NCBI RefSeq assembly: GCF_022531965.1
Contig: NZ_CP092831.1
Span: 239,001 to 303,000, forward strand
Direction: 5' to 3'
Source of the DNA: Paenibacillus peoriae
Lineage (GTDB): Bacteria; Bacillota; Bacilli; Paenibacillales; Paenibacillaceae
Length of the DNA stretch: 64,000 bases
The translations under genes and the position numbers were made by a program. Positions 20,830 to 30,229 of the stretch are shown here, in pieces; position 1 is the stretch's first letter, and the number at the start of each line of letters is the position of its first letter. Under the pieces are notes generated by a model. That model ran no database searches and had not been told where the DNA came from. It saw nothing but the letters and a program-made list of their open reading frames with translations.

Positions 20830-21648
20830 ATGCCATATTGTAAAGTCAAGAATGCCAATATATATTACGAGGAAATTGGTAAAGGCAAACCGATTATAAT
20901 GATTCATGGTTTTACACCAGACCATCGGTTAATGAGTGGGTGCATGGAACCGATATTTGAAGGTAATTCCGATTGGCGTCGTATCTATCTTGACCTGCCT
21001 GGAATGGGACAAACAAAGGATTACGATCAGATATGTAATTCAGATGATATGCTAGAAGCAGTTATAAATTTTATTGAAACTCTTGTCCCAAACGAGGATT
21101 ATCTCATAGCAGGCGAATCGTACGGTGGATATATTACAAGGGGAATAATTAATAGACATAAAGATCGTATTGGTGGAGCTGCTCTGATTTGTCCATTAAT
21201 TATTCCTGAACACAAAAGAAGAATACTGCCCGAGCATTTTGTTGTTCATTGTGATCGCGAGTTTATGGGCACCTTAAGTGAAGAGCAAATAAGTGATTTT
21301 AGCGCAAATCAAGTCGTTCTCAATGAATATAATTGGAAAAGGTATTCTGAAGAGATAGTGGCAGGTTGTAAGATCGCTGACTACGATTTTCTTAGCAAGA
21401 TTCAAAGAAACTATGGGTTTTCCACCAATATAGATAAATTAGTTTTTGATAAACCAACAGTATTTACTCTTGGGCGACAAGATGCAGTCGTTGGTTACAT
21501 AGATGCTTTTAGAATTTTAGATAATTATCCTAGAGCAACCTTCGCCGTTTTAGATCGAGCAGGGCATAATCTTCAGATTGAACAGGTTCTATTATTTGAG
21601 TCACTTATGCGTGAGTGGCTTGAAAGAGTAACAGAGTTTGGATTTTAG
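20830..21648 (+). CDS. Alpha/beta-hydrolase fold protein
   Basis: A 272-residue hydrolase with the oxyanion motif MIHGF (about 24-28), nucleophile Ser97 in GESYGG, Asp218 in LGRQDA and His246 in RAGHN, so the catalytic triad is complete. Substrates in this family range from esters to epoxides and cannot be named. TTTGGAGGG precedes the ATG. The gene is visibly richer in A and T than its neighbours, using many AAT, ATA and TTA codons, which hints at acquisition by transfer. It is convergent with the beta-galactosidase gene. Confidence 0.87.
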   Translation: MPYCKVKNANIYYEEIGKGKPIIMIHGFTPDHRLMSGCMEPIFEGNSDWRRIYLDLPGMGQTKDYDQICNSDDMLEAVINFIETLVPNEDYLIAGESYGGYITRGIINRHKDRIGGAALICPLIIPEHKRRILPEHFVVHCDREFMGTLSEEQISDFSANQVVLNEYNWKRYSEEIVAGCKIADYDFLSKIQRNYGFSTNIDKLVFDKPTVFTLGRQDAVVGYIDAFRILDNYPRATFAVLDRAGHNLQIEQVLLFESLMREWLERVTEFGF

Positions 21649-21751
21649 TTGTATATTAATCCATGAACTAACGGGAAACGTTGATTCAATGAAACAACGA
21701 AAACCTAGGACTTTATTTTCTGCTGACAGTATGATTGGAATGATAAAATGC

Positions 21752-21797
21752 AAAGGCCCTTCTGGCTTTCCATCAGGGAAGCAGCGGAAGGGCTTTT
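21752..21797. terminator. Bidirectional terminator between hydrolase and beta-galactosidase genes
   Basis: AAAGGCCCTTC and GAAGGGCTTT form a stem around a 24-base loop that itself pairs partly, with T4 on one side and A-rich sequence on the other. Confidence 0.7.
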
Positions 21798-21829
21798 GTT
21801 ATATATACTTGCCTATACGGGGAGTTTAT

Positions 21830-24800
21830 TTATATCCGCTGCACGGTGAACTCGAATTCCAGCATTTGATCGGCTGTAATTTGGTATTCTTCATGTACCG
21901 GGGCTCCCCAGCTATCGTCGCCGCCTACGCCCATTTGCTTGCCAGCTACGGTGACAACGGTGTAGTACACGTTGGGTAGCTCATATAGATGGTAGGCACT
22001 TTCCAGCTCAAACGCTGTATACGGCGAAATATTACATTCCACAGGCGCGGTGGCAGGTGCAGTAATGCGAATGCCTCGCTGGGAATCGTCGGTAATATCG
22101 ACACGGCGCACGCCTGTACGATTGCCGGATTCCTGCGGCACGACATACCCGGATACGTTATCCGCAGCTTCGTTGCGGAATACGCCTAGTCTCGCGCCAA
22201 AGGCACGGTCGATGTAATTCTCTTCCGGTCCCATCGCGTACCAGTCCAGATGGCGGTAGTCTGCCGGAACCTTGAACGAAAGGGCAAAGATCGGCAGGTT
22301 AGGCAGTCCTGAGACGCCTTCATAAGTCGATTTTACGTTCAGACTGCCATCTGCCAAGACGGTGTAGGCTACCGTTACCTGTGCGTCCGTATGAATGCTC
22401 AGCGTGTAGCGGAATGCAACAGTTACACGGTCTGTCTGCTCTTCCGTGACCTCGATGCCCACGCATTTACGTGTCAGACTTGCAGCGAACCAGCCACCGG
22501 CTTCAAAGCCCAGTGCGGTTCCCCGATCATTGTCTGTGGTCGCCCGCCAGAACAATGGAGCAGGAGGTGTAGCGATCATCTCACGTCCGGCGTAGCGAAG
22601 TGAAGTCAGGCTACCTGCTCCTTTGGAGAACATGATACTGAAATCTGCACCGTGAACGCCAATATTTACATCGCCATGCACCACTCGTAAGGCACCGACC
22701 GTAGGGAGCTGCAGCGGATTTGGATCTTCCACGATGAAAATATGCTGTCCGAAGGCCACTTCGTGTCCAGCCTCAGCCCAGAGTGTCGCTTCCTTCAAAA
22801 CCAGAGCGGTGTGAATGACGTACTCACCGGGCTTCTCGTCTGTGCTTGGGAACGTCAGTGGAATATACGCTTCGGTCTGAGCCGCCACATCCACATGAAT
22901 GGCATTACGTGCGATCTCTTGGCCCTCATGCAGCAGGCTGTATACAAGCTCGTAGTCCCCCGTTCCTTCGAACAGGTTTTCATTGCGAATGGTTACACCG
23001 CTGCGATCCGGGGTGAGCTTCAAATTTTGGTACAGGAATTTGACCTCCTGCATCTTCGGTGAAACCTTCCGGTCCGCATAGACAATTCCGTCCGTACAGA
23101 AGCCATAGTCTGTTGGACGGTCATCAAAATCGCCGCCGATCGCGAGGTACTCGCGTCCGTAGCGATCTTTTTTCATGACCGCCTGATCGATGTAATCCCA
23201 AATAAAACCGCCCTGATACAGCTCGTATTTGCTCTCCAGCTCGGTATACTTGTGCATGCCGCCCACAGAATTACCCATCGCATGCATATATTCGCAACTG
23301 ATATACGGCTTTTGTGGATTATCGTTTAAGTATTGCTCGATATCTGCAGGCTTGGCGTACATCCGGCTCTCCATATCGCTAGTATCATCGTACGTACGGT
23401 TATGAAACACGCCTTCGTAATGCACTAGACGGCTCGGATCGGTGGTTCGGAAATAGTTAGCTACATTGCGCAGCACTTCGCCTGCATACGACTCATTGCC
23501 GCAGGACCAGATCAGAATGGACGCGTGGTTTTTGTCCCGTTCCAGCATGGAAATGGCGCGATCCATGACGATATCTTGCCACTCAGGCAGATTGGCAGGA
23601 ATATTCCACGATGGCTCGACGGCACCGAGTTTTTGCCAGGAACCGTGTGTTTCCAAGTTCATTTCATCAATTACATAGACTCCGTACTCATCGCATAGCT
23701 CATACCACAGAGTCTGGTTTGGATAATGAGAGGTGCGGACAGCGTTCATATTATTCTGCTTGAGCGTCCGAATATCCCACAGCATATCTTCACGGGAAAT
23801 CGCACGTCCGGTGCGAGCGTTAAATTCATGGCGGTTCACACCTTTAAAGACGATACGTTTGCCGTTCAAATGCATGACCTTGTTGATCAACTCAAATTTA
23901 CGGAAGCCGATTTTTTGTGGAATAACTTCCACGAGCGATCCACTGGCATCATAAATTTGAATGAACAACGTGTACAAATAGGGTTTCTCCGCGCTCCAGC
24001 GCTGCACTTGCTCCAAGGTTGCTGACAGCGAAGCGGTGCCATCCGTAAAGTCAGCTTTCAAAGAAGCTACAACATGGCCGACAGCATTTTTCACATCGAC
24101 AGTTGCATAGGCAGTTGCTGGTTTTTCCAAGGTCAATTTCAGCTCCAGAAGGCCCTGTGTGTAGGAAGCATCCAGATCTGCCTTGGCATGCAGGTCACGT
24201 ACGTGAACCGTAGGGATGGTATAGAGATATACGTCTCTGAAAATACCGGAAAAACGCCAAAAGTCTTGATCCTCCAGCCATGCCCCTGTACTTCTTTGAT
24301 ATACCTCTACCGCCAGCTTGTTTTCGCCAGCTTGCAAGAACGGTGTCAGTTCAAAGTCAGACGGCGTGAAGCTGTCCTCGCTATAACCGACAAATTGTCC
24401 GTTCAACCATACATAGAAAGCCGACTCGACGCCTTGGAAAGAAATGAACACAGGCTGCGCGTCGGAAGCCATATTTTCCGGCAAAACGAAGCTTTTGATA
24501 TAGCTCCCGACCGGGTTGTGATCCTCCGGAATATGGGGTGGACGAACGTCCGAATGTCCGTCCCACGGATACATCGTATTCACGTACTGCATTTGGCCAA
24601 AGCCTTGCGTCTGAATGTGACCCGGCACCTGAATATCACTCCAGCCGCCGTACTCAAAGCCAGGAGTATAGAACTCTACCGGACGGCTGGCTGGATTTGT
24701 TGCATAGTTAAACTTCCAGCTCCCATTCAGGCTATGACGCCAAGCCATATCAGCTTGCTGCTCCGCTTCCTGAAGCGTAGCGTAATATTTGTGATCGGAA

Positions 24801-24883
24801 TAGGCGGGCAGCCGATGTACAGCAAATTTGGTTACGTCGGTCAGCCAGTCCAGACTAGGGGGTTGGATGGTCAAGGCGAACAC
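21830..24883 (-). CDS. GH2 beta-galactosidase (LacZ-type)
   Basis: A 1017-residue enzyme with the five-domain plan of E. coli LacZ: jelly roll (YVNTMYPWDG, then GYSEDSFTPSDFELT), Ig-like domains, the barrel with acid/base Glu464 in WSCGNES and nucleophile Glu531 in SCEYMHAMGNS, and the large C-terminal beta-galactosidase small-chain domain (about 730-1017). No signal peptide, so it hydrolyses imported galactosides in the cytoplasm. The frame starts with GTG only a base or two after AAGGAG; a TTG at 24874 would have the usual spacing. It is the last gene of the minus-strand run regulator, kinase, binding protein, two permeases, enzyme. Confidence 0.93.
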   Translation of the reverse strand: MFALTIQPPSLDWLTDVTKFAVHRLPAYSDHKYYATLQEAEQQADMAWRHSLNGSWKFNYATNPASRPVEFYTPGFEYGGWSDIQVPGHIQTQGFGQMQYVNTMYPWDGHSDVRPPHIPEDHNPVGSYIKSFVLPENMASDAQPVFISFQGVESAFYVWLNGQFVGYSEDSFTPSDFELTPFLQAGENKLAVEVYQRSTGAWLEDQDFWRFSGIFRDVYLYTIPTVHVRDLHAKADLDASYTQGLLELKLTLEKPATAYATVDVKNAVGHVVASLKADFTDGTASLSATLEQVQRWSAEKPYLYTLFIQIYDASGSLVEVIPQKIGFRKFELINKVMHLNGKRIVFKGVNRHEFNARTGRAISREDMLWDIRTLKQNNMNAVRTSHYPNQTLWYELCDEYGVYVIDEMNLETHGSWQKLGAVEPSWNIPANLPEWQDIVMDRAISMLERDKNHASILIWSCGNESYAGEVLRNVANYFRTTDPSRLVHYEGVFHNRTYDDTSDMESRMYAKPADIEQYLNDNPQKPYISCEYMHAMGNSVGGMHKYTELESKYELYQGGFIWDYIDQAVMKKDRYGREYLAIGGDFDDRPTDYGFCTDGIVYADRKVSPKMQEVKFLYQNLKLTPDRSGVTIRNENLFEGTGDYELVYSLLHEGQEIARNAIHVDVAAQTEAYIPLTFPSTDEKPGEYVIHTALVLKEATLWAEAGHEVAFGQHIFIVEDPNPLQLPTVGALRVVHGDVNIGVHGADFSIMFSKGAGSLTSLRYAGREMIATPPAPLFWRATTDNDRGTALGFEAGGWFAASLTRKCVGIEVTEEQTDRVTVAFRYTLSIHTDAQVTVAYTVLADGSLNVKSTYEGVSGLPNLPIFALSFKVPADYRHLDWYAMGPEENYIDRAFGARLGVFRNEAADNVSGYVVPQESGNRTGVRRVDITDDSQRGIRITAPATAPVECNISPYTAFELESAYHLYELPNVYYTVVTVAGKQMGVGGDDSWGAPVHEEYQITADQMLEFEFTVQRI

Positions 24884-24927
24884 TCCTTATTTTTAAAATT
24901 GAAATGAAGAACGTACACAGAAATCTG

Positions 24928-25752
24928 TTATTTTACCGAACCCACCATGCCCGCTACAAAGTGTTTCTGCATCAGGAAAAATACCAGTGCAGTCGGAAGT
25001 GTGGACAGGACAATGGCGATCATGATGACACCGTAATCCGGTGCATAGCTGGAGCCGAGGTTCGAGATCAACAGCGGAATCGTTTGATTTTCCGGCGTTT
25101 GCAGCACAATCAGAGGCCAGAGGTAGTTGTTCCAACTGGACATGAATGTGATGATCGCGGCAGCGGCATAGGTTGTTTTCATTGTAGGCATGTATACCCG
25201 GAAGAACAGACCCAGCTCGGACAATCCATCCATACGACCTGCCTCCAGTAGATCTTTGGGAAACATCTTGGTGCTTTGACGGAAAAAGAAGATCAGGAAC
25301 GCCGTAGTTACGGTCGGAATGACGACAGAAGAGAGCGTATCAATACCGATCCACGGTATGACATTAGAAATGCTGCCGAACATCCGGTAGAGCGGGATCA
25401 TGATCGCCGCAAACGGAATCATCATAGACATCAGCAGGATATTGAAGACAACGTCTTTCGCTTTACTTCTGTAAATTTCAAAGCCATAACCAGCCAATGA
25501 CGCGATTAGCATAGCCAGCAGCGTAGTTGAGATGGAGACTTTTGCAGAGTTACTGAGTGCGGTAACGATGTCCACTTTTTCAAGCAAATTGTGCATGTTA
25601 TCCATCAGATGGGAGCCAGGCAGCAGCTTGCCCTTGGTCACATCGACCGACAGGTTCGTGGCGCTGGATAGCATCCACAGGAACGGGAAAATCGAAACGA
25701 ACGACACAAGGATCAGAAAGGCGTACGTAAATGCTCTTTTTGTTTTCATCAT
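24928..25752 (-). CDS. ABC sugar transporter permease (MalG/AraQ type)
   Basis: A 274-residue inner-membrane permease with six predicted helices and the EAA loop near residues 165-185 (DLLEAGRMDGLSELGLFFRVYMP), which docks on the ATPase. Its start overlaps the stop of the preceding permease gene by four bases (ATGA), so the two are translated together. No ATPase gene is in the cluster, so a shared MsmX-type ATPase is expected. Position before beta-galactosidase suggests import of galactosides. Confidence 0.9.
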   Translation of the reverse strand: MMKTKRAFTYAFLILVSFVSIFPFLWMLSSATNLSVDVTKGKLLPGSHLMDNMHNLLEKVDIVTALSNSAKVSISTTLLAMLIASLAGYGFEIYRSKAKDVVFNILLMSMMIPFAAIMIPLYRMFGSISNVIPWIGIDTLSSVVIPTVTTAFLIFFFRQSTKMFPKDLLEAGRMDGLSELGLFFRVYMPTMKTTYAAAAIITFMSSWNNYLWPLIVLQTPENQTIPLLISNLGSSYAPDYGVIMIAIVLSTLPTALVFFLMQKHFVAGMVGSVK

Positions 25753-26645
25753 TTTTTCTCACCTGCCACTTTGAACTGGATAATCGACAAGATAATGATC
25801 ATAATGACGATGGAATAAGATACGGTCGCCGCATAACCAAAGTCGGATGAATACTTGAAGGACAGATTGTAAATATATTGCGAAATTGAAGATGTCGCGT
25901 TCCCTGGCCCACCTTTGGTAATATTCATAATTTCATCGAAGAGTTGGAGTGTACCAATCGTTGATGTAATCGAAGTGAACAGGATAATCGGCTTAAGCAG
26001 TGGAACCGTAATGCTGAAGAACTGTCGGATCGGGGAAGCTCCGTCAATACGGGCCGCTTCGTAGATGGAACTGTCAATGTTCTGAAGACCGGACAGGTAA
26101 AAGATCATATTATAACCAGTCCAGCGCCATGTGATCGCGATAATAATCGTAACCTTGGCCCAGAAAGGATCTGTAATCCATTGGATGGGCGTGCCAATCA
26201 CGTGCAGATTCAGCAATAAGGAGTTTACCAGACCGTCGGACGAGAACAGGTACTTGAAGACAACGGAATAGGCTACAAGGGATGTGATACACGGCAAGAA
26301 GATAGCGGTGCGGAAAAAGCCCTTGAATTTCAGGTTTTTATCATTCAACAATACCGAAATGAACAGAGCCAGAATGACCATCAAAGGCACCTGGAAAATT
26401 AAATAGATAAACGTATTCTTCACGGCGGTTATAAACATTTTATCGGTGAAGAGTCGCTTGTAGTTATCAATGCCGTTAAAGCTCAGATTAGACCCTGTAC
26501 CTGTCTTAAAGGACAAGATAAGCGCCTGAATCATCGGATAGAAATAAAAAGCGGCGATCATGATCACTGCGATGGATATGAACAACCATCCTGTCATACC
26601 TGCTTTGAGACGTGTTGTAGTTATTTTGGGCGCGGCTGTCTTCAT
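25749..26645 (-). CDS. ABC sugar transporter permease (MalF/LacF type)
   Basis: A 298-residue permease with six membrane helices and the EAA motif YEAARIDGASPIRQFFSITVPLL near residues 200-220. It partners the MalG-type permease whose start overlaps its end. A hairpin lies between this gene and the substrate-binding protein gene upstream. Confidence 0.9.
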   Translation of the reverse strand: MKTAAPKITTTRLKAGMTGWLFISIAVIMIAAFYFYPMIQALILSFKTGTGSNLSFNGIDNYKRLFTDKMFITAVKNTFIYLIFQVPLMVILALFISVLLNDKNLKFKGFFRTAIFLPCITSLVAYSVVFKYLFSSDGLVNSLLLNLHVIGTPIQWITDPFWAKVTIIIAITWRWTGYNMIFYLSGLQNIDSSIYEAARIDGASPIRQFFSITVPLLKPIILFTSITSTIGTLQLFDEIMNITKGGPGNATSSISQYIYNLSFKYSSDFGYAATVSYSIVIMIIILSIIQFKVAGEKK

Positions 26646-26671
26646 ACCATGTCAACTCCCTGTGCAGCAAT

Positions 26672-26701
26672 AAAACCTTGAACTCGCAAGCCCAAGGTTT
26701 T
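26672..26701 (-). terminator. Hairpin between binding-protein and permease genes
   Basis: AAAACCTTG and CAAGGTTTT flank a 12-base loop, followed by a short T tract on the minus strand. In sugar ABC operons such hairpins stabilise the binding-protein message and reduce read-through into the permeases. Confidence 0.6.
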
Positions 26702-26746
26702 AAGTGCTTTTCGTTTTATTATTTAGCCTTGGCTAGATGGACTGTC

Positions 26747-28036
26747 TTATTTAAGCTGTGCTTCCGCTTGTCCTTGAGCATCTTTCAGAACTGCGTCTAC
26801 ATCTTTTCCGTTCAGATAGTTTTGAATTTCAACGGTCATGATATCCTCAATGGCATACGTGTGCAGACCATAATTGACTTTTGGAACTTGTTTAGTCCAT
26901 TCTGCAAATTTCTTATATACTTTGTCGCCTCCGAAGTACGGATCCTCCACGTCATAAGCTTTACCGCTGGAAGCTGCGTTCAATGAACCGACAATTCCAA
27001 TTTTGCTCAGCATATCTTGATACAGCTCTGTATCTGTTCCGAATGTTTCTTTCAGGAAATCAGCAGCGGTATCTTGACCGTCCGAGTTAAGGACATACCA
27101 GGAGCTGCCGCCGAGGCTGGAAGCATTCACGGATTCAGGTATATTTTTCAGCTTAGGGAAAGGAACAACAGCCCATTTACCGGATTGCGAAGCTTCTGCT
27201 TTGATCGAAGGTGTAATCCAGTTACCTGTAGGTACGGAAGCAACTGCACCGCTGTTGAATGCGGCCAAGAACTGACTCCAGTCGGCATTCATTTTAACAA
27301 TGTTAGCGTCGAACAAGGATTTGTACGTCAAGAGAGCTTCTTTCAGAGCTGGATTACCAGCCAGGTTTGGTGTTTTACCGTCTTCTTTCAGGTACCATGA
27401 ACCTGCGGTTTGGATCATACCGCGGATCAGACCGAGGTCATTCGGATCTTGAGTCAGCATTTCTTTGCCTGTTTTTTGTTTTACGGCTTTACCAATTTCA
27501 ATAAATTTGTCCCAATCAATATTGGTCAGGTCCGCTACTTTGTAGCCGGCTTGTTCCAGATAGTCCGTTCTTACATACAGTCCCATAACACCGGAGTCGA
27601 ATGGAACACCGTACTGCTTGCCATTGTAGCTAGTCGGTCCAATTTTATAATCAGCGAAGTCGGATGCTTTGATCGTGCTGCTCATATCATGGAAAGAATC
27701 GGGATAGGCTTGCAGGAAGTTCTGTGCCCGATAATCCTCGATCAGAACCACGTTCGGCAATCCTTTAGTAGATCCGGAGTTAAGGCCGGCATTCATTTTT
27801 TGTACGATATCGTTTTGAGCATATTCAACAATGTTTACGGTTACATCTGGGTGTTTGGCAACGTAGCGATCTTTTGCCAGCTTCAGGGCTGCGATATTAA
27901 AATTCGGGTCCCAAGCCCAGACGGTGATTTCTTTTTTGCCTGAATCTGTGGTTGTAGCTGCTTTCTCGGAATTGCTGGAGCATGCGGATAGCAAGATCAA
28001 GCTTGCAATCAGCAGAAGGAAAGTCATTTTTTTCAT
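26747..28036 (-). CDS. ABC sugar-binding lipoprotein
   Basis: A cluster B (family 1) extracellular sugar-binding protein. It begins MKKMTFLLLIASLILLSACSS, a lipoprotein signal with lipobox LSAC, so Cys19 is the lipid-modified residue when started at the ATG at 28036. An upstream TTG in frame (28045) sits too close to the ribosome binding site AGGGG. The body shows the family pattern (ITVWAWDPNF, then GVPFDSGVMGLYVRTDYL). It delivers its sugar to the permeases encoded next. A cre site and an extended -10 promoter lie upstream, so glucose repression is expected. Confidence 0.9.
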   Translation of the reverse strand: MKKMTFLLLIASLILLSACSSNSEKAATTTDSGKKEITVWAWDPNFNIAALKLAKDRYVAKHPDVTVNIVEYAQNDIVQKMNAGLNSGSTKGLPNVVLIEDYRAQNFLQAYPDSFHDMSSTIKASDFADYKIGPTSYNGKQYGVPFDSGVMGLYVRTDYLEQAGYKVADLTNIDWDKFIEIGKAVKQKTGKEMLTQDPNDLGLIRGMIQTAGSWYLKEDGKTPNLAGNPALKEALLTYKSLFDANIVKMNADWSQFLAAFNSGAVASVPTGNWITPSIKAEASQSGKWAVVPFPKLKNIPESVNASSLGGSSWYVLNSDGQDTAADFLKETFGTDTELYQDMLSKIGIVGSLNAASSGKAYDVEDPYFGGDKVYKKFAEWTKQVPKVNYGLHTYAIEDIMTVEIQNYLNGKDVDAVLKDAQGQAEAQLK

Positions 28037-28093
28037 TTTGTTCAACCCCTACTCTTTTTTTATATGTTGCTTGCCAGTTCTAAATCTCTTGAA

Positions 28094-28130
28094 TGAAAGC
28101 GGTTACCTTGTTTGTAAATCTAGTGTACCA
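28094..28130 (-). promoter_or_regulatory. cre site and extended -10 promoter of the ABC/beta-galactosidase genes
   Basis: GGTAACCGCTTTCA (28094-28107 read on the minus strand) matches 13 of 14 positions of the CcpA consensus TGWAANCGNTNWCA. An extended -10, TGGTACACT, lies at 28122-28130 just upstream, so the cre would cover the transcription start, a repressing position. The -35 is not clear. Confidence 0.65.
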
Positions 28131-28197
28131 TCCATACTTTGTCGGTGTTAGGAATATCTTTATACGGATTGGTCTTATTATTATGATTTATGAAAAA

Positions 28198-28211
28198 AGG
28201 TACCGCTTACA
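28198..28211 (-). promoter_or_regulatory. Second cre-like site
   Basis: TGTAAGCGGTACCT on the minus strand matches 12 of 14 consensus positions and lies about 90 bases upstream of the better site. Paired cre sites can act cooperatively. Confidence 0.4.
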
Positions 28212-28243
28212 TTTGTGTTTTATTTTGATTTAGGTATTTTTTT

Positions 28244-28371
28244 TAGGTTGAACTAAAGTTGTTCACTAAGCGCCACTGCGCGGCCGGATGGTGCTTCCCA
28301 TCGCTGTTGCTTGTACAGCACCATTCCGCCCACTCCGTTCTTGTTCCACCTTCTTTGTTTAGTTCAGCCTA
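28244..28371. repeat. 128-bp MITE-like element with terminal inverted repeats
   Basis: TAGGTTGAACTAAA (28244-28257) is repeated inverted as TTTAGTTCAGCCTA (28358-28371) with one mismatch. Both ends are flanked by ATTTTTTT, a possible target duplication. The inside is far more GC-rich than its surroundings and holds a second nested inverted repeat, GGATGGTGCT (28286-28295) with AGCACCATTCC (28317-28327). No reading frame is carried. It sits between the kinase stop and the binding-protein promoter, and could also work as a terminator. Confidence 0.55.
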
Positions 28372-28376
28372 TTTTT

Positions 28377-30197
28377 TTATGGGGTAGGTGGGGTGGGTTT
28401 TACGATCAGTGGGAGGGTCATTCTCACTTTGGTGCCCTCGCCTTTTTTACTGGAGATGGTCACGCCGTATTCTTCTCCATATAAAAGGGTAATGCGGTTG
28501 TGCACATTCTGGATGCCGATGCCTGTGAACAGTTGGCGCTTGCTCTTGGGATTCGGCAGTCCGTCTTGCGCCGTATGCCCGTCCAAATCCATACCGTCCC
28601 CATCATCGACCACCTCACAGATCAATGTATCCTCCGTTTTGGACACCAATATATAGATGTGGCCTACATTTTTTTCATTAAACGCATGGAAAAAAGAGTT
28701 TTCGATAAAAGGCTGAATGATGAGCTTGGGCACATGGTACTCCAGACAATCGGGTGATACAAAATAATTCACTTGTACCCGCTGCCCGTAGCGCACATGG
28801 TTAATGAACACATAATTTTGCATGTTGGCCATTTCCTGCTCGATGGTGATTGTTTCACTCACATTGCTGATTGTATTTTGCAGTAAGGAAATGAGCGCAT
28901 TGATCGTTTCGGCGGCTGTTTCCTTGTTTCCTTTGAGTACCAGCATTTTGATCGAAGCCAGTGTATTGTACAGAAAATGCGGATTGATCTGCCGTTGTAG
29001 TGCAGCAAGCTCTGCGTTTCGTTGGCCTTTTTGCGTCTCTAAAAGCTTACGGATATAGTCATTTAGTTCATCCAACATGTAGTTGTAAGCATGACTTAAT
29101 TGTCTAACCTCATAGCTGCCTGTTACCGGGATATAATTATCAAAATTTTTCTCACGTATGGTCGACATTTGCTTCACCAGTCGAGTCAGGGAACGAATTA
29201 GTCGACGGGATATCAGAAAAACGATCACCAAAGCAATCAGTACGATGGCAATGCAGATCCAGACAACGGATTTAACGTCAATAATTTGCCCAATCGCGGC
29301 TTGTCTGTCGATCATGTTCACCAGATAAAAATCAAATGAAGGGATATAGTTGGAAAGGAGGATACTCTCCTTATTCATCACATCCGCATTAATGTAGTTC
29401 AATCCCTGTTCATTGATTTTTGTGGCATAGCCTAGCAGCTCACTGGAGCGTTGTCCGATCAGGTCCTGGCGGTTGCTTGATACAATTAATCCCGACTTGT
29501 CCAAAATAAGCACATCATTGCCGTTGCTCGTGAAATTGTTGTAGAAACGGCGAAATTCAGGCTCTCGGATAGCGATGTAGATCATGCCGTACAGGGTGCC
29601 ACTGGTCCGCTCCATAAATGGTTTGGAGGCGATGATATAGGGTGTTGGCTTTTGCGCGGTGGTATTCATTTGTTGCTGAAATAATTCAGTATCCAATTGA
29701 TACATAAGCTGTGCCGGTCGTGCTACACTTTGGGCTGTAATCGCACTGCTTTTAAGCTCTTCCGCAGTTACAGGCCAATAGGATGAGTCAGAGTAAAAGC
29801 TCCGACCGTTCAGACCAGTTACAGCGACACCAACATCATAGGCATCGACGTTCGATTTAATTTGCTTCATTTGCTGTGCCATTCCGAAGTAAGTCCTCGC
29901 CGAGTTAATCGAGTCAGATTGACCGCCAGTCAGATAGTTCTTGACCGTTCCATTTTCCGAAGCATGGGTTACGGCATTCACGATGGAATCATTGAAGGAT
30001 TCAAAGCTGGATTGAATCTGGCTGAGTACCTTGGCATTTGTAATACTGAATGTCTCCGCAAAAAGTCGTTCAGACATTCGAATTGTCACCAAAGAGGTCA
30101 GCAAGGACACCGCAGTGATGCTGACCACCATAACAATAAAGATTTTGAAGAACAGACCTTGATATTTGATCTTATGCATATATCTTTTCATATTCAA
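28377..30197 (-). CDS. Sensor histidine kinase, YesM type
   Basis: A 606-residue membrane kinase: one helix near 15-38, a large extracellular dCache-like sensor (about 40-285), a second helix (about 290-315), a HAMP linker, and the His_kinase domain with His407 in QINPHFLYNTL, followed by an ATPase domain with the N box (QPFIENSFFHA) and G boxes (DDGDGMD, TGIGIQNVHNR). The PHFLYN phosphorylation motif defines the LytS/YesM class, which pairs with AraC-type regulators like the gene just upstream. It probably senses an extracellular sugar or its loaded binding protein and drives the ABC/beta-galactosidase genes. Confidence 0.92.
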   Translation of the reverse strand: MNMKRYMHKIKYQGLFFKIFIVMVVSITAVSLLTSLVTIRMSERLFAETFSITNAKVLSQIQSSFESFNDSIVNAVTHASENGTVKNYLTGGQSDSINSARTYFGMAQQMKQIKSNVDAYDVGVAVTGLNGRSFYSDSSYWPVTAEELKSSAITAQSVARPAQLMYQLDTELFQQQMNTTAQKPTPYIIASKPFMERTSGTLYGMIYIAIREPEFRRFYNNFTSNGNDVLILDKSGLIVSSNRQDLIGQRSSELLGYATKINEQGLNYINADVMNKESILLSNYIPSFDFYLVNMIDRQAAIGQIIDVKSVVWICIAIVLIALVIVFLISRRLIRSLTRLVKQMSTIREKNFDNYIPVTGSYEVRQLSHAYNYMLDELNDYIRKLLETQKGQRNAELAALQRQINPHFLYNTLASIKMLVLKGNKETAAETINALISLLQNTISNVSETITIEQEMANMQNYVFINHVRYGQRVQVNYFVSPDCLEYHVPKLIIQPFIENSFFHAFNEKNVGHIYILVSKTEDTLICEVVDDGDGMDLDGHTAQDGLPNPKSKRQLFTGIGIQNVHNRITLLYGEEYGVTISSKKGEGTKVRMTLPLIVKPTPPTP

Positions 30198-30229
30198 TCT
30201 CTTTTCTGCTGGCAGATGTGACTTACTCT

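Noticed and set aside
21638..21979. Plus-strand frame after the alpha/beta hydrolase
   Set aside because: It runs across a bidirectional terminator and into the antisense of the beta-galactosidase C-terminus.
24074..24907. 277-codon plus-strand frame opposite the beta-galactosidase gene
   Set aside because: Antisense to the conserved N-terminal domains of LacZ, without a start signal or recognisable domain.
28244..28371. Full insertion sequence
   Set aside because: There are terminal repeats but no transposase frame, so it is called only a MITE-like repeat.
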